Assembly (NCBI GenBank): GCA_900766585.1
Contig: CAAFVV010000040.1
Coordinates: forward strand, 1 to 64,000
Direction of reading: 5' to 3'
DNA from: Clostridia bacterium
GTDB lineage: Bacteria > Bacillota > Clostridia > Oscillospirales > Acutalibacteraceae
DNA: 64,000 nucleotides
The notes beneath the pieces were generated by a model. It was given only the letters and a program-made list of their open reading frames with translations, was not told the origin of the DNA and searched no databases. Numbering within the stretch: position 1 is the stretch's first letter; every line of letters begins with the position of its first letter. Of the stretch, positions 23,139 through 32,173 are shown piece after piece. Position numbers and translations under genes: made by a program.

Positions 23139-24668
23139 ATGAAAAAACCGTTGACTCTGATCATCATGGACGGCTTCGGCATTACGCCCGAGGTACGCGG
23201 CAACGCGATCAAGGCGGCAAACACCCCGAACCTGACCCGTCTGTTTGCAGAAAACCCGTTCACCACGATCGGCGCTTCCGGCCTTGATGTCGGTCTGCCC
23301 GACGGGCAGATGGGCAACAGCGAGGTCGGCCATACCAACATCGGCGCGGGCCGGGTCGTCTACCAGATGCTCGTGAAAATTTCGAAATCCATTAAGGACG
23401 GCGACTTTTTCCGCAATGAAGCGCTGCTCGGTGCAGTGAAAAACTGCCGCGACAACGGCACGGCGCTGCACCTGATCGGGCTTTTGTCCGATGGCGGCGT
23501 CCACAGCCACATCGACCACCTGTTCGGGCTGCTGGAGCTGGCAAAGCGCGAGGGACTTAAAAAGGTGTACGTCCACGCGCTGATGGATGGCCGCGACGTG
23601 CCGCCGACCTCAGGTGTCGAGTATATGCAGCAGCTGTGCGACGAGCTGAAAAAGCTCGGCGTCGGCAAGGTGGCGACCGTCGCGGGACGGTATTACGCGA
23701 TGGACCGCGACCACGCGTGGGACCGCGTCGAAAAGGCGTATGACGCCATGGTCTGCGGCGAGGGTGTCGAGGCGGCAGATCCCGTCGCGGCAATGCAGGC
23801 GTCCTATGCGGCGGGCGTGACGGATGAGTTCGTGCACCCGACCGTCATTGATAAAGAGGGCATGATCCGCGCAAATGACAGTGTCGTGTTCTTCAACTTC
23901 CGCCCCGACCGGGCGCGGCAGATCACGCGCGCATTCGTCGATCCCGATTTCGACGGCTTCACCCGCCAAAACGGTTATTTCCCGCTGCATTTTGTCTGCA
24001 TGACCTCGTATGACGCGACCATGCCGAATGTGGACGTGGCGTTCCATCCGCAGGAGCTGTCCATGACGATGGGCGAATATGTGAGCCGCTGCGGCATGAC
24101 CCAGCTGCGCATTGCCGAGACGCAGAAATATGCCCATGTGACATTTTTCTTCAACGGCGGCGAAGAACGCACCTTCCCGGGCGAGGATCGCATCCTGATT
24201 CAGTCGCCCGACGTGCCGACCTTTGACCTGAAGCCGGAAATGAGCGCCTATGAGGTCTGCGACGCGGTCGTCAAGGAGATCGAAGCGGGCAAATACGATG
24301 TCATCATCCTGAATTTCGCCAACTGCGACATGGTCGGTCACACCGGCGTGTTTGAAGCGGCGGTCAAGGCAGTCGAGGCGGTCGACACCTGCGTCGGACG
24401 CGTGGTTGAAGCCACCCGCAAAATGGGCGGCGTCGCGCTGATCACGGCGGATCACGGCAATGCGGACAGAATGCTCGACACCGACGGCTCGCCCTTTACG
24501 GCGCACACCACCAACCCCGTGCCGTTCTGCGTCGTGGGCTACCCCTGCAAGCTCAAAAAGACCGGACGCCTCGCCGACATCGCCCCGACCATGCTGGAGA
24601 TCCTCGGCAAGGAAAAGCCCGCCGAAATGGACGGCGACTCCCTGCTCACCTGTGAAAAGGACAAATAA
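23139..24668 (+). CDS. gpmI: 2,3-bisphosphoglycerate-independent phosphoglycerate mutase
   Basis: A 509-residue metalloenzyme of the alkaline phosphatase superfamily interconverting 3- and 2-phosphoglycerate. The N-terminus has LIIMDGFG with a metal-binding Asp, the catalytic serine lies in QMGNSEVGHTNIGAGRV near residue 67, then HALMDGRDVPPTSG near 152, and the C-terminal metal sites NFANCDMVGHTG near 388 and LITADHGNADRML near 433. Ribosome site AAAGGAGG. Third step in the pgk-tpiA-gpmI order common in Bacillota. Confidence 0.97.
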   Translation: MKKPLTLIIMDGFGITPEVRGNAIKAANTPNLTRLFAENPFTTIGASGLDVGLPDGQMGNSEVGHTNIGAGRVVYQMLVKISKSIKDGDFFRNEALLGAVKNCRDNGTALHLIGLLSDGGVHSHIDHLFGLLELAKREGLKKVYVHALMDGRDVPPTSGVEYMQQLCDELKKLGVGKVATVAGRYYAMDRDHAWDRVEKAYDAMVCGEGVEAADPVAAMQASYAAGVTDEFVHPTVIDKEGMIRANDSVVFFNFRPDRARQITRAFVDPDFDGFTRQNGYFPLHFVCMTSYDATMPNVDVAFHPQELSMTMGEYVSRCGMTQLRIAETQKYAHVTFFFNGGEERTFPGEDRILIQSPDVPTFDLKPEMSAYEVCDAVVKEIEAGKYDVIILNFANCDMVGHTGVFEAAVKAVEAVDTCVGRVVEATRKMGGVALITADHGNADRMLDTDGSPFTAHTTNPVPFCVVGYPCKLKKTGRLADIAPTMLEILGKEKPAEMDGDSLLTCEKDK

Positions 24669-25145
24669 GCAAAAGAATTTGCGTTGTCCCGGCTTATTAT
24701 CCGCGTAGACTTGCCCCCTCGCCCCCTGTGTAAGGATAGGCGAGGGGTGCACAGCTTTTTCGACCCCGCAGACTTGCTCTGCCCCGGCTCCCCCGTTGCT
24801 GCCCGGCAGGCACGATTCACGCGCGCAGGAAAAGGCGAATTTCCTGCCGGGGGTCTGCCCCAGCTCCCCTGTGTAAGGGGAGCTGTCAGCCGCAGGCTGA
24901 CTGAGGGGTTGACGGCAGATATGAAAACATTTGCGTGTCCCCGTTTGGCTGTACTCACAACCCCTCCGGCTTTGCTAACGCAAACCCACCTCCCCTTGCA
25001 CAGGGGAGGCAAGACGTGCGCCGCTTTATCGGCAGTGCTGACTTGCACCCGGCTCTGCCGCGACTGAGGGATTGACGGTAGGAGGAACCGGCTGCACATC
25101 CCCCAATTTCCACCACACACCATAACACCGCAAGGAGGGATCCCT
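24669..25145. repeat. Intergenic repeat cluster between gpmI and nnrD
   Basis: No gene is seen. It contains a partial hairpin copy (CCCCCTGTGTAAGG, near 24722-24735), one AGCTCCCCTGTGTAAGGGGAGCT block with a TCAGCC/GGCTGA second stem and GAGGGGTTG (24862-24911), and one inverted CCTCCCC..GGGGAGG block (24958-25010). The stop of gpmI is followed at once by GCAAAAGAATTTGC, a remnant of the A/T hairpin repeat. Confidence 0.85.
24862..24911. repeat. AGCTCCCC/GGGGAGCT interspersed palindrome (type B)
   Basis: AGCTCCCCTGTGTAAGGGGAGCT then TCAGCC/GGCTGA and GAGGGGTTG. A second copy lies inverted at 35702-35752. Confidence 0.85.
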
Positions 25146-26021
25146 ATGACCGAGACGCTGACCGAAGCCGCTGTACACGCCATGCTGCCCCCGCGCCCGG
25201 CAGACAGCCACAAGGGCACCTTCGGGCGCGCGGTGATCGCGGGCGGACATTACGGCATGGCGGGCGCCCCGCTGCTCGCGGCACGGGCAGCCCTGCGCAC
25301 CGGGGTGGGGCTGGCGGAGGTCGCCGTCCCGCAGCGGGTATATCCGCTGCTCGCCGCAGCGGTACCCGAAGCAATATTCACCCCGCTGCCCGAGGATGAC
25401 ACGGGCGGGCTGACCGCCGCCTCCGCCGACGCATTGCTCCCGCGGCTTTCCGCCGCCGGTGCGCTGGTGCTCGGCTGCGGCATGGGGCAGGGGAACGGCG
25501 TGACCGTGCTCTGCCGCGCCGTGCTGACCGCCGCGCCCTGCCCGGTCGTATTGGACGCCGACGGCATAAATGCGCTCGATCGGCATATACTGTCTACCAT
25601 GGAGAGGAAAGCGCCGCTCGTGCTGACCCCGCACCCCGGCGAAATGGCGCGGCTGTGGGACGTTTCCGCTGCGGCGGTACAGGCGGCACGCGCGCATTAT
25701 GCTGCCGAAACGGCACGGAGCTGCCGTGCCGTCACCGTGCTGAAAGGGCACCACACGCTGATCGCGCTGCCGGACGGGCATCTGTATCTCAACCCGACCG
25801 GCAACGCCGGCATGGCGACCGGCGGCAGCGGCGATGCGCTGGCGGGCATGATCGGCAGCCTGCTGGCACAGGGGCTGACGCCCGCACAGGCGGCGTGCGC
25901 CGGTGTATACCTGCACGGGCTGGCGGGCGACCGCGCCGCTGCGCGGCTGTCGCAGACGGCGCTGCTCCCCTCTGATCTTATCGACGAGCTTTGCCGGCTG
26001 TTTGCCGACTGGGGGCGTTGA
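25146..26021 (+). CDS. nnrD: ADP-dependent NAD(P)H-hydrate dehydratase
   Basis: A 291-residue ribokinase-fold repair enzyme that dehydrates S-NAD(P)HX, a damaged cofactor, using ADP. Family signatures: KGTFGRAVIAGGHYGMAGAPLLAARAALRTGVGLAEVAV near the N-terminus, VLDADGINAL near 138, VLTPHPGEMARL near 158 and GNAGMATGGSGDALAGMIGSLLAQG near 218 with the ATP-binding Gly/Asp. In many Clostridia this domain is fused to the epimerase NnrE; here only the dehydratase is present. Ribosome site AAGGAGGG. Confidence 0.93.
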   Translation: MTETLTEAAVHAMLPPRPADSHKGTFGRAVIAGGHYGMAGAPLLAARAALRTGVGLAEVAVPQRVYPLLAAAVPEAIFTPLPEDDTGGLTAASADALLPRLSAAGALVLGCGMGQGNGVTVLCRAVLTAAPCPVVLDADGINALDRHILSTMERKAPLVLTPHPGEMARLWDVSAAAVQAARAHYAAETARSCRAVTVLKGHHTLIALPDGHLYLNPTGNAGMATGGSGDALAGMIGSLLAQGLTPAQAACAGVYLHGLAGDRAAARLSQTALLPSDLIDELCRLFADWGR

Positions 26022-26039
26022 CAAAGGAGTGGATCGACT

Positions 26040-26576
26040 ATGCGCAGATGGTGGGCAGCCGCTTTGGCTGTTCTGTTCTGCCTGACGGCAGCGGGCTGTC
26101 AGCCGAAGCCGGACAGCCGGACGGATAACCGCCCGATTACCTCCGGCTTTTCCTGCACGGCGGCGGCGGAATACGCCGGCATGACGGTGCGCGGCCGACT
26201 GACCCGCGAGACGGGCGGCGCGCTGACCCTGAACGTGACCGAGCCGTCAACACTGCGCGGCGCGCTGCTGACGCTCACGGATGACAAGCTCACGGTGGCG
26301 ATCGGCAGCCTCAAGACCAGCCTAGATCCCGGGCAATATCCGCAGCTCGGCGCCATGCCGGTGCTGCTGTCGGCGCTGGACGCCGCCGCGGCGCTGACCG
26401 ACGGCGGCGAGCGCACGGCAGAGGGGCTGCAATTCTCGGGCGAAACGGACGCCGGACGCTTTTCCCTGCTGTCCGACCCCGTGACCGGCAATCTGCTGTC
26501 GCTGACCCTGCCCGACGTGCCGCTGACTGTGACCTTCTCGGATTTTCAGCGTATCACCCCCGACCCGACCGGCTGA
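26040..26576 (+). CDS. Hypothetical lipoprotein
   Basis: A 178-residue lipoprotein with signal peptide and lipobox LTAAGC (Cys at about residue 20), then a Gly/Leu/Thr-rich beta-type domain with FSCTAAAEYAGMTVRGRL near 38. This pattern is common in small Clostridia lipoproteins that are usually annotated as hypothetical. No catalytic motif recognised. Ribosome site AAAGGAG. It begins 18 bases after nnrD, so it is probably co-transcribed. Confidence 0.75.
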   Translation: MRRWWAAALAVLFCLTAAGCQPKPDSRTDNRPITSGFSCTAAAEYAGMTVRGRLTRETGGALTLNVTEPSTLRGALLTLTDDKLTVAIGSLKTSLDPGQYPQLGAMPVLLSALDAAAALTDGGERTAEGLQFSGETDAGRFSLLSDPVTGNLLSLTLPDVPLTVTFSDFQRITPDPTG

Positions 26577-26591
26577 CTTTGCCAAAAAACA

Positions 26592-26629
26592 ACACAAAGA
26601 CCCGTCTGCCATTCTCCGAAAACGGAGAA
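26592..26629. repeat. Left copy of a ~37 bp direct repeat (terminator arm)
   Basis: ACACAAAGACCCGTC, a few variable bases, then TCTCCGAAAACGGAGAA. The same unit recurs at 28351-28388, on the far side of the AT-rich ADP-ribosylglycohydrolase gene. This copy lacks the pairing arm that completes the terminator in the right copy. Confidence 0.8.
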
Positions 26630-26633
26630 TCTA

Positions 26634-26671
26634 CAGGGCACTCTCCTTAAGAAAGAGTGCCCTGTTATTTT
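26634..26671 (+). terminator. Terminator after the lipoprotein gene
   Basis: CAGGGCACTCT / AGAGTGCCCTG is a perfect 11 bp stem with a 9-base loop, followed by TTATTTT. Ends the nnrD-lipoprotein transcript. Confidence 0.8.
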
Positions 26672-26716
26672 ATACACTGACAACTTCAGGTTGCACAAAC
26701 GACACTTGTGGAGTTG

Positions 26717-26744
26717 TTGTGTTATTCGCATTATCTGCTATAAT
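26717..26744 (+). promoter_or_regulatory. Promoter of the HTH/ADP-ribosylglycohydrolase gene
   Basis: TTGTGT (26717-26722), 16-base spacer, perfect TATAAT (26739-26744), 32 bases before the GTG start. More A/T-rich than the promoters of neighbouring genes. Confidence 0.65.
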
Positions 26745-26775
26745 AAAAACAAAAATAAGAAGTGAGGTGTCCGTT

Positions 26776-28350
26776 GTGGTCATAGGGGAAATGATTAGCA
26801 GATTGCGCACTAACGCGAATATGTCACAAGAGCAATTTGCCGAGTTATTTGGTGTCTCAAGACAATCGGTGCAAAAATGGGAAAACAATCTTTCTGTACC
26901 GGAACTCGAAAAGCTGATTAAAATGGCAAAATATTTTGATATTTCTCTTGACGCATTAGTGCTGAAAAGCGACACACGAATTACGGAAGAACTAAATACC
27001 AGCAAAACCTTAAAACCAAAGTATGCGAACATACCGGCATGGGAATCCTATTGCTCAAATCTGTCTACGGAGTATCAGCAGTCCGTAGAAGAGGGGTTAG
27101 ATCTGTCTGTGTACGCCGATGTGTTTGCGGCGGTAGCTCGTCTTCCCAAAAATGAAATCAAGAAAAAATTGGGAGATATTCTGTTTGAGGTCGTATGCAA
27201 TGCAAAAACAGCGGAAAACTATGCATATATTGAGCCATCTACGCTTGAAGAAATAAAGAATTTAAGAAAGGGCAGTTCGTCTTTTACTTCCTTTAGCGTC
27301 GAACACTTTGACAAAAGGCTTCACGGTGCCTGGATGGGAAGAATCTGCGGATGCCTTTTAGGCAAAACGGTAGAGGGTATCCGAACAGATGAGTTGATCC
27401 CCTTCCTGAAAGAAACAGATAATTACCCCATGCACAGATATATTCTGCACAGCGATCTGAATAACGATATACTGAATAAATACAGATTTCGGTTCGCCAA
27501 CCGGTGTTATGCTGATAGGATTGATGGTATGCCTACAGACGATGATACCAATTATGTGGTAATGGCGCAGCAGATCATTGAAAGGTATGGCAGAGATTTT
27601 ACACCTTATGATGTTTCCAGGGCATGGCTGGCCTTGCAGAGTAAGGATTCCTATTGCACTGCCGAAAGAGTGGCTTTTTGTAATTTTGTTAAAGGCTTTG
27701 AGCCGCCCGAATCGGCTAAATTTAAAAACCCGTACCGCGAGTGGATCGGCGCACAAATTCGAGGAGACTATTTCGGATATATAAATCCCGGAGATCCTGA
27801 AGCTGCCGCTGCAATGGCCTTCCGCGATGCATCTATTTCCCATATTAAAAACGGTATATACGGCGAAATGTTTGTTGCGTCGATGTTAGCCGTTGCCGCC
27901 TGTACCGATAACGTCAAGGAAATTATTTCAGGCGGACTGGCACAGATTCCCTATACCTCCAGACTGTATGAAGCCATTAGCAAGGTTTTGACGGATTTTG
28001 AGAACGGTGTATCCTCAAAGGATTGCTTTGCAGCGATTCACAACCATTATGACGAATATACCGATCACGGCTGGTGTCACACCATATCCAATGCGATGAT
28101 CGTTGCTGCCGCTCTTCTCTATGGAAATGGCAATTTTGGAAAATCAATTTGTATGGCAGTACAAACCGGCTTTGACACGGATTGCAACGGTGCAACAGTA
28201 GGGTCCGTATTGGGTATGGCAAAGGGAATAGACAGTATAGAGGATGTTTGGAAAAAGCCCATAAATGACACACTGCACACCTCTATATTCGGGGTTGGAA
28301 CGGTCAAAATTTCGGACTGCGTAAAACAAACACTGAAACACATTCTGTAA
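26776..28350 (+). CDS. XRE-type HTH protein fused to an ADP-ribosylglycohydrolase
   Basis: A 524-residue fusion. The N-terminal XRE helix-turn-helix (about residues 6-60) reads MISRLRTNANMSQEQFAEL and FGVSRQSVQKWEN. The C-terminal part (from about 180) is an ADP-ribosylglycohydrolase (DraG/ARH type), with GAWMGRICGCLLGKTVEG, the metal-binding PTDDDTNYVVMA near 255, and TGFDTDCNGATVGSVLGMAKG near 470. It would remove ADP-ribose from an acceptor, with the HTH giving DNA binding or autoregulation. GTG 26776 has GAGGTG six bases upstream. The gene is clearly A/T-richer than its neighbours and flanked by direct repeats, suggesting transfer. Target unknown. Confidence 0.85.
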   Translation: MVIGEMISRLRTNANMSQEQFAELFGVSRQSVQKWENNLSVPELEKLIKMAKYFDISLDALVLKSDTRITEELNTSKTLKPKYANIPAWESYCSNLSTEYQQSVEEGLDLSVYADVFAAVARLPKNEIKKKLGDILFEVVCNAKTAENYAYIEPSTLEEIKNLRKGSSSFTSFSVEHFDKRLHGAWMGRICGCLLGKTVEGIRTDELIPFLKETDNYPMHRYILHSDLNNDILNKYRFRFANRCYADRIDGMPTDDDTNYVVMAQQIIERYGRDFTPYDVSRAWLALQSKDSYCTAERVAFCNFVKGFEPPESAKFKNPYREWIGAQIRGDYFGYINPGDPEAAAAMAFRDASISHIKNGIYGEMFVASMLAVAACTDNVKEIISGGLAQIPYTSRLYEAISKVLTDFENGVSSKDCFAAIHNHYDEYTDHGWCHTISNAMIVAAALLYGNGNFGKSICMAVQTGFDTDCNGATVGSVLGMAKGIDSIEDVWKKPINDTLHTSIFGVGTVKISDCVKQTLKHIL

Positions 28351-28411
28351 ACACAAAGACCCGTCCGGCGCTCTCCGAAAACGGAGAACCCATCGGACGG
28401 GTCTTTTTTTC
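28351..28411. terminator. Bidirectional terminator carrying the right direct-repeat copy
   Basis: AAAGACCCGTCCG (28355-28367) pairs with CGGACGGGTCTTT (28394-28406), with an inner hairpin TCTCCG/CGGAGA (28372-28387), and A- and T-tracts at both ends. It serves the HTH fusion gene on the plus strand and the transporter operon on the minus strand. Its left half is the direct repeat also found at 26592-26629. Confidence 0.9.
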
Positions 28412-28421
28412 CAAATATCCT

Positions 28422-29411
28422 TTACCGCTCCTCGCGGAAATAGGAAAGCCCAAGGCTTGCGGGGGGCTGATACTCCCGCTTTTTGCGCATGCTCGTGATG
28501 ACCAGCACAATGATCGTCACCACATACGGCGTCATTTTAAACAGCTCCTGATCACTCATGCTGAGGTTCGGGATGTAGTTGTGGACAATGTACAGCCCGC
28601 CGAACAGGATCGAGCCGAGAATGCCGACATCCGGCTTCCAGATGGCGAAGATCACGAGCGCGATCGCCAGCCAGCCGCGGTCGCCGAACGCATTATTCGA
28701 CCACACGCCGCAGGCGTAGTCCATCACATAATACAGACCGCCCAGTCCCGCAATCGCACTGCCGATGCAGGTCGAGAGGTATTTATACCGCCCGACGCGG
28801 ATACCGGCGGCATCGGCGGTGGCGGGGCTTTCGCCGACCGCCCGCAGATGCAGACCCGTGCGGGTGCGGCGCAGCAAAAACGCCGCGCCGAGCGACAGAA
28901 TGATCGCGAGATACGCCAAAAAGCTGTAGGAGAGGAATATCTGCCCGAACCAGCCGAGCTTGTCGGCAAAGGGCAGCGTCTGACGGAAATACAGGCTCGT
29001 CTGATTGAGCGCAACGGACGGCAGGTCACTGCCGGTCAGCTTGATGAGCGAGCCGCCGAAGAAGTTGCCGAAGCCGACGCCGAACGTCGTCAGTGCCAGA
29101 CCGGTGACATTCTGGTTGGCACGCAGCGTCACGGTCAGGAAGCAGTAGAGCAGTCCCATCAGCGCCGAGCCGAGCAAACAGCACAAAAACGGGATCGCCA
29201 CCGCCAGAAACGGGTTCATGTCCCCGGTGTGGCCGGTAAAGGCATTTTCATACAGAAAACCGCCGATCACGCCGCTGATGCCGCCGACATACATGATGCC
29301 GGGGATGCCGAGGTTCAGGTTGCCGGATTTTTCGGTCAGGATCTCGCCGGTAGAGCCGTACAGCAGAGGAATACCCTGCATCACGGCACGCTGGATCACT
29401 GCTGCGATCAT
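28422..29411 (-). CDS. BMP-family nucleoside ABC transporter permease 2
   Basis: A 329-residue multi-pass permease of the NupQ/YufQ class (BPD_transp_2). It starts MIAAVIQRAVMQGIPLLYGSTGEILTEKSGNLNLGIPGIMYVGG, a strong family signature, and has the coupling loop LRAVGESPATADAAGI near residue 190. The C-terminal tail is basic. Overlaps the upstream permease gene by 4 bases. Last gene of the guanine-riboswitch operon. Confidence 0.9.
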   Translation of the reverse strand: MIAAVIQRAVMQGIPLLYGSTGEILTEKSGNLNLGIPGIMYVGGISGVIGGFLYENAFTGHTGDMNPFLAVAIPFLCCLLGSALMGLLYCFLTVTLRANQNVTGLALTTFGVGFGNFFGGSLIKLTGSDLPSVALNQTSLYFRQTLPFADKLGWFGQIFLSYSFLAYLAIILSLGAAFLLRRTRTGLHLRAVGESPATADAAGIRVGRYKYLSTCIGSAIAGLGGLYYVMDYACGVWSNNAFGDRGWLAIALVIFAIWKPDVGILGSILFGGLYIVHNYIPNLSMSDQELFKMTPYVVTIIVLVITSMRKKREYQPPASLGLSYFREER

Positions 29412-30529
29412 ACGGTCTCCTCCTTTGCGGTCCGACGGAAGCGGACGGTATACTGGATAAAGAATTCACTGCCGATAATGAAGAAAATGATGATGCCGGT
29501 CAGAATATCCGAGAAGGAGCCGTTTAGCTGGAACACCGTGGAAATCTCCTCAGCGCCCTTCTGCAAAAATACCACCAGAAACGCCGTCAGCATCATGTAC
29601 AGCGGGTTGAACTTGGCAAGCCAGGAGACGAGAATGGCGGTGAAGCCGCGCCCGCCCGCGGTATCGCGGGTAATGGTGTGATCCGTTCCGGCGACGAGCA
29701 TCAGTCCGGCAATGCCGCAGAGTGCGCCCGAAAGCAGCATGGTGCGCAGGATCACCTTTTTGACGCGGATGCCGATATAGCGGGCGGTGTTCTCACTCTC
29801 GCCGACGACCGCGATCTCGTAGCCGTGCTTGCTGTACTTGAGGTAAATAAACATCAGCACGGTCAGCACGAGCACGATCAGTATGTTGATCAGATATTCA
29901 TGCCCGACAGTCGGCAGCCAGCCCGCACGGGTATCCCCGTTGATCGTGCCGATCTGACCCGAGCCCTTCGGAACCGACCAGATATAGGAAAAATAGGACA
30001 CGATCTGGATGGCAATGTAGTTCATCATCAAAGTGAACAGCGTCTCGTTCGTGTTCCAGTACGCCTTGAAAAACGCGGGAATCACCGCCCAGAGCGCACC
30101 CGCCGCCATGCTGACAACGACGATCAGCGCCAGCAGCACCGGCGCGGGCAGCTTGTCCCCGAGCAGGATCATGCACGCCGCAGTCGCCAGTCCGCCGATG
30201 AGCACCTGTCCCTCCGCGCCGATATTCCAAAAGCGCATCTTAAACGCGGGAGTCACGGCAAGGGCGACGCAGAGCAGCATCGCGAGATTCTGCAGCAGGC
30301 TCCAGATGCGGCGCTTGGTGCCGAGTGCGCCCTCAAACATGCTCGTGTAGACCTCGATGGGGTTTTGTCCGGTCAGCAAAATCGTCACCAGACCGCAGAC
30401 GATCAGCGCCAACAGCACGGCGCAGAGGCGGATACCCCAGGATGCCCACCAGGGGAGCGCGCCGCGCTTCACAATGTGGAACAGCGGCGTGTGGGGCGCT
30501 TTTTCATGCTTATTCGTCATCCGGCTCAC
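29408..30529 (-). CDS. BMP-family nucleoside ABC transporter permease 1
   Basis: A 373-residue permease of the NupP/YufP class. After a cytosolic N-terminus of about 25 residues come about nine membrane segments, with FWNIGAEGQVLIGGLATA near residue 110 and the coupling loop VVGESENTARYIGI near 238. Overlaps the ATPase gene by 20 bases. Together with the second permease it forms the channel. Confidence 0.9.
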   Translation of the reverse strand: MSRMTNKHEKAPHTPLFHIVKRGALPWWASWGIRLCAVLLALIVCGLVTILLTGQNPIEVYTSMFEGALGTKRRIWSLLQNLAMLLCVALAVTPAFKMRFWNIGAEGQVLIGGLATAACMILLGDKLPAPVLLALIVVVSMAAGALWAVIPAFFKAYWNTNETLFTLMMNYIAIQIVSYFSYIWSVPKGSGQIGTINGDTRAGWLPTVGHEYLINILIVLVLTVLMFIYLKYSKHGYEIAVVGESENTARYIGIRVKKVILRTMLLSGALCGIAGLMLVAGTDHTITRDTAGGRGFTAILVSWLAKFNPLYMMLTAFLVVFLQKGAEEISTVFQLNGSFSDILTGIIIFFIIGSEFFIQYTVRFRRTAKEETV

Positions 30530-32057
30530 CTCCTGTCGTTTTGCCTCCCGTCATGCGCAGGCCGATCTCCTCTTTCGTGGTGCTGCGGCCGTCCAGAAGC
30601 CCCGTCACGCGCCCGCCGCCGATGACCAGGATCCGGTCACACAGCGCGGTCAGCACGTCGAGATCCTCGCCGACGAAAATCACGGCGACGCCGTTGCTCT
30701 TCTGCTGATTCAAAAGGTCATAGATCAGATAGGAGGAGTTGATGTCCAGACCGCGGACGGGATACGCCGCCATCAGCACCGTAGGGGAGGCGGCGATCTC
30801 GCGGCCGACCAGCACCTTCTGCACGTTGCCGCCCGACAGGCGGCGGACAGGGGTGTTCGCGCCGGGGGTCACGACCTCAAGCCGGCGGATAATATCCTCG
30901 GCGAGCGTGCGCGGCGCGCGGCGCTCCAGAAACATCGAATGGCCGCGCCGGTAGCTGCGCAGCATCATGTTATCGACAATGTCCATATTGCCGACCAGTC
31001 CCATGCCGAGACGGTCCTCCGGCACAAACGACAGACGCACACCCAGCTCGCGGATCTGCAGCGGCGACCTGCCGCGCAGCTCTTCGTCGCTGCCGGTCTT
31101 GGGATTGTGGTAGAGGATGCTGCCGGACGTGACCGGCTGCAGACCGGCGATCGCCTCCAGAAGCTCGCGCTGCCCCGATCCGGCGATACCGGCAATGCCG
31201 AGAATCTCGCCCGAGCGGGCGGTGAAGGACACGTCGTCGAGCATCTTCACGCCCTCGTGGCTCACGCAGGACAGCCCGCTCACGACCAGGCGGTCCTGCG
31301 GATCCTTCGGCTCGGTGCGGGTGATGTTCAGATCCACCTTCTTGCCAACCATCATCTCGGTCAGCTGCGCCTCGTTTGTCTCGGCGGTGTTGACCGTGCC
31401 GATATATTCGCCCTTGCGCAGTACGGAAACGCGGTCGGACAGCGCCAGCACCTCGTGCAGCTTGTGCGTGATGATCAGAATCGCCTTGCCGTCGTCGCGC
31501 ATACGGCGCAGCACGGCAAACAGCTTCTGCGCCTCCTGCGGCGTCAGCACGGCGGTCGGCTCGTCCAAAATCAGGATATCCGCACCGCGGTAGAGCACCT
31601 TGATGATCTCGACCGTCTGCTTTTCGGAGACGGACATCTCATAGACCTTTTTGCGGGGGTCAATGTCAAAGCCGTAGCGGGCGGCAATGGCGCTGACCTG
31701 CTCCTCGGCGGCCTTGCGGTTAAAGCGCCCCTGCCCTTTGAGTCCCAGCACAATATTTTCCGCGGCGGAAAACACGTCCACCAGCTTGAAATGCTGGTGG
31801 ATCATGCCGATCCCGTGGGCAAACGCGTCGCGCGGCGAGCGGATGACCACCTCTTCCCCGTCAATAAAGATCTGTCCCTCATCCGGGAAGTAGATGCCGG
31901 CGATCATGTTCATCAGCGTGGTTTTTCCGCTGCCGTTCTCCCCTAAGATCGAGAGGATCTCCCCCCGATAGGCGGTCAGGCACACATCCTTATTGGCGAC
32001 GATAGAGCCGAAGGTTTTGGAGATATGCTTCAGTTCAATGGCGGCTTCTTTGCCCAC
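30510..32057 (-). CDS. BMP-family nucleoside ABC transporter ATP-binding protein (two ABC domains)
   Basis: A 515-residue tandem ABC ATPase of the NupO/YufO class. The first domain has Walker A GENGSGKTT near residue 36, the degenerate signature MSVSEKQTVEI and Walker B LILDEPTAVL. In the second domain Walker A is degenerate (GIAGSGQRELLEAIAG) while the signature LSGGNVQKV near 400 is intact. This asymmetry is normal for the RbsA-like ATPases of this class. Operon position 3, after the binding lipoprotein. Confidence 0.92.
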   Translation of the reverse strand: MGKEAAIELKHISKTFGSIVANKDVCLTAYRGEILSILGENGSGKTTLMNMIAGIYFPDEGQIFIDGEEVVIRSPRDAFAHGIGMIHQHFKLVDVFSAAENIVLGLKGQGRFNRKAAEEQVSAIAARYGFDIDPRKKVYEMSVSEKQTVEIIKVLYRGADILILDEPTAVLTPQEAQKLFAVLRRMRDDGKAILIITHKLHEVLALSDRVSVLRKGEYIGTVNTAETNEAQLTEMMVGKKVDLNITRTEPKDPQDRLVVSGLSCVSHEGVKMLDDVSFTARSGEILGIAGIAGSGQRELLEAIAGLQPVTSGSILYHNPKTGSDEELRGRSPLQIRELGVRLSFVPEDRLGMGLVGNMDIVDNMMLRSYRRGHSMFLERRAPRTLAEDIIRRLEVVTPGANTPVRRLSGGNVQKVLVGREIAASPTVLMAAYPVRGLDINSSYLIYDLLNQQKSNGVAVIFVGEDLDVLTALCDRILVIGGGRVTGLLDGRSTTKEEIGLRMTGGKTTGGEPDDE

Positions 32058-32173
32058 GGCAATGCCTCCTTTTTCAATATAGGTGGAAAAACACAGTCAA
32101 GGCGGGGCAAGTTTGCCCCGCCTGACTGCGGCTTGTATACAAGCTGAGAGAGATAAGATGGAGAGAGGAGAAA

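Noticed and set aside
26040..26576. Assigning the small lipoprotein a role with NnrD
   Set aside because: Only proximity supports it; the sequence gives no functional motif.
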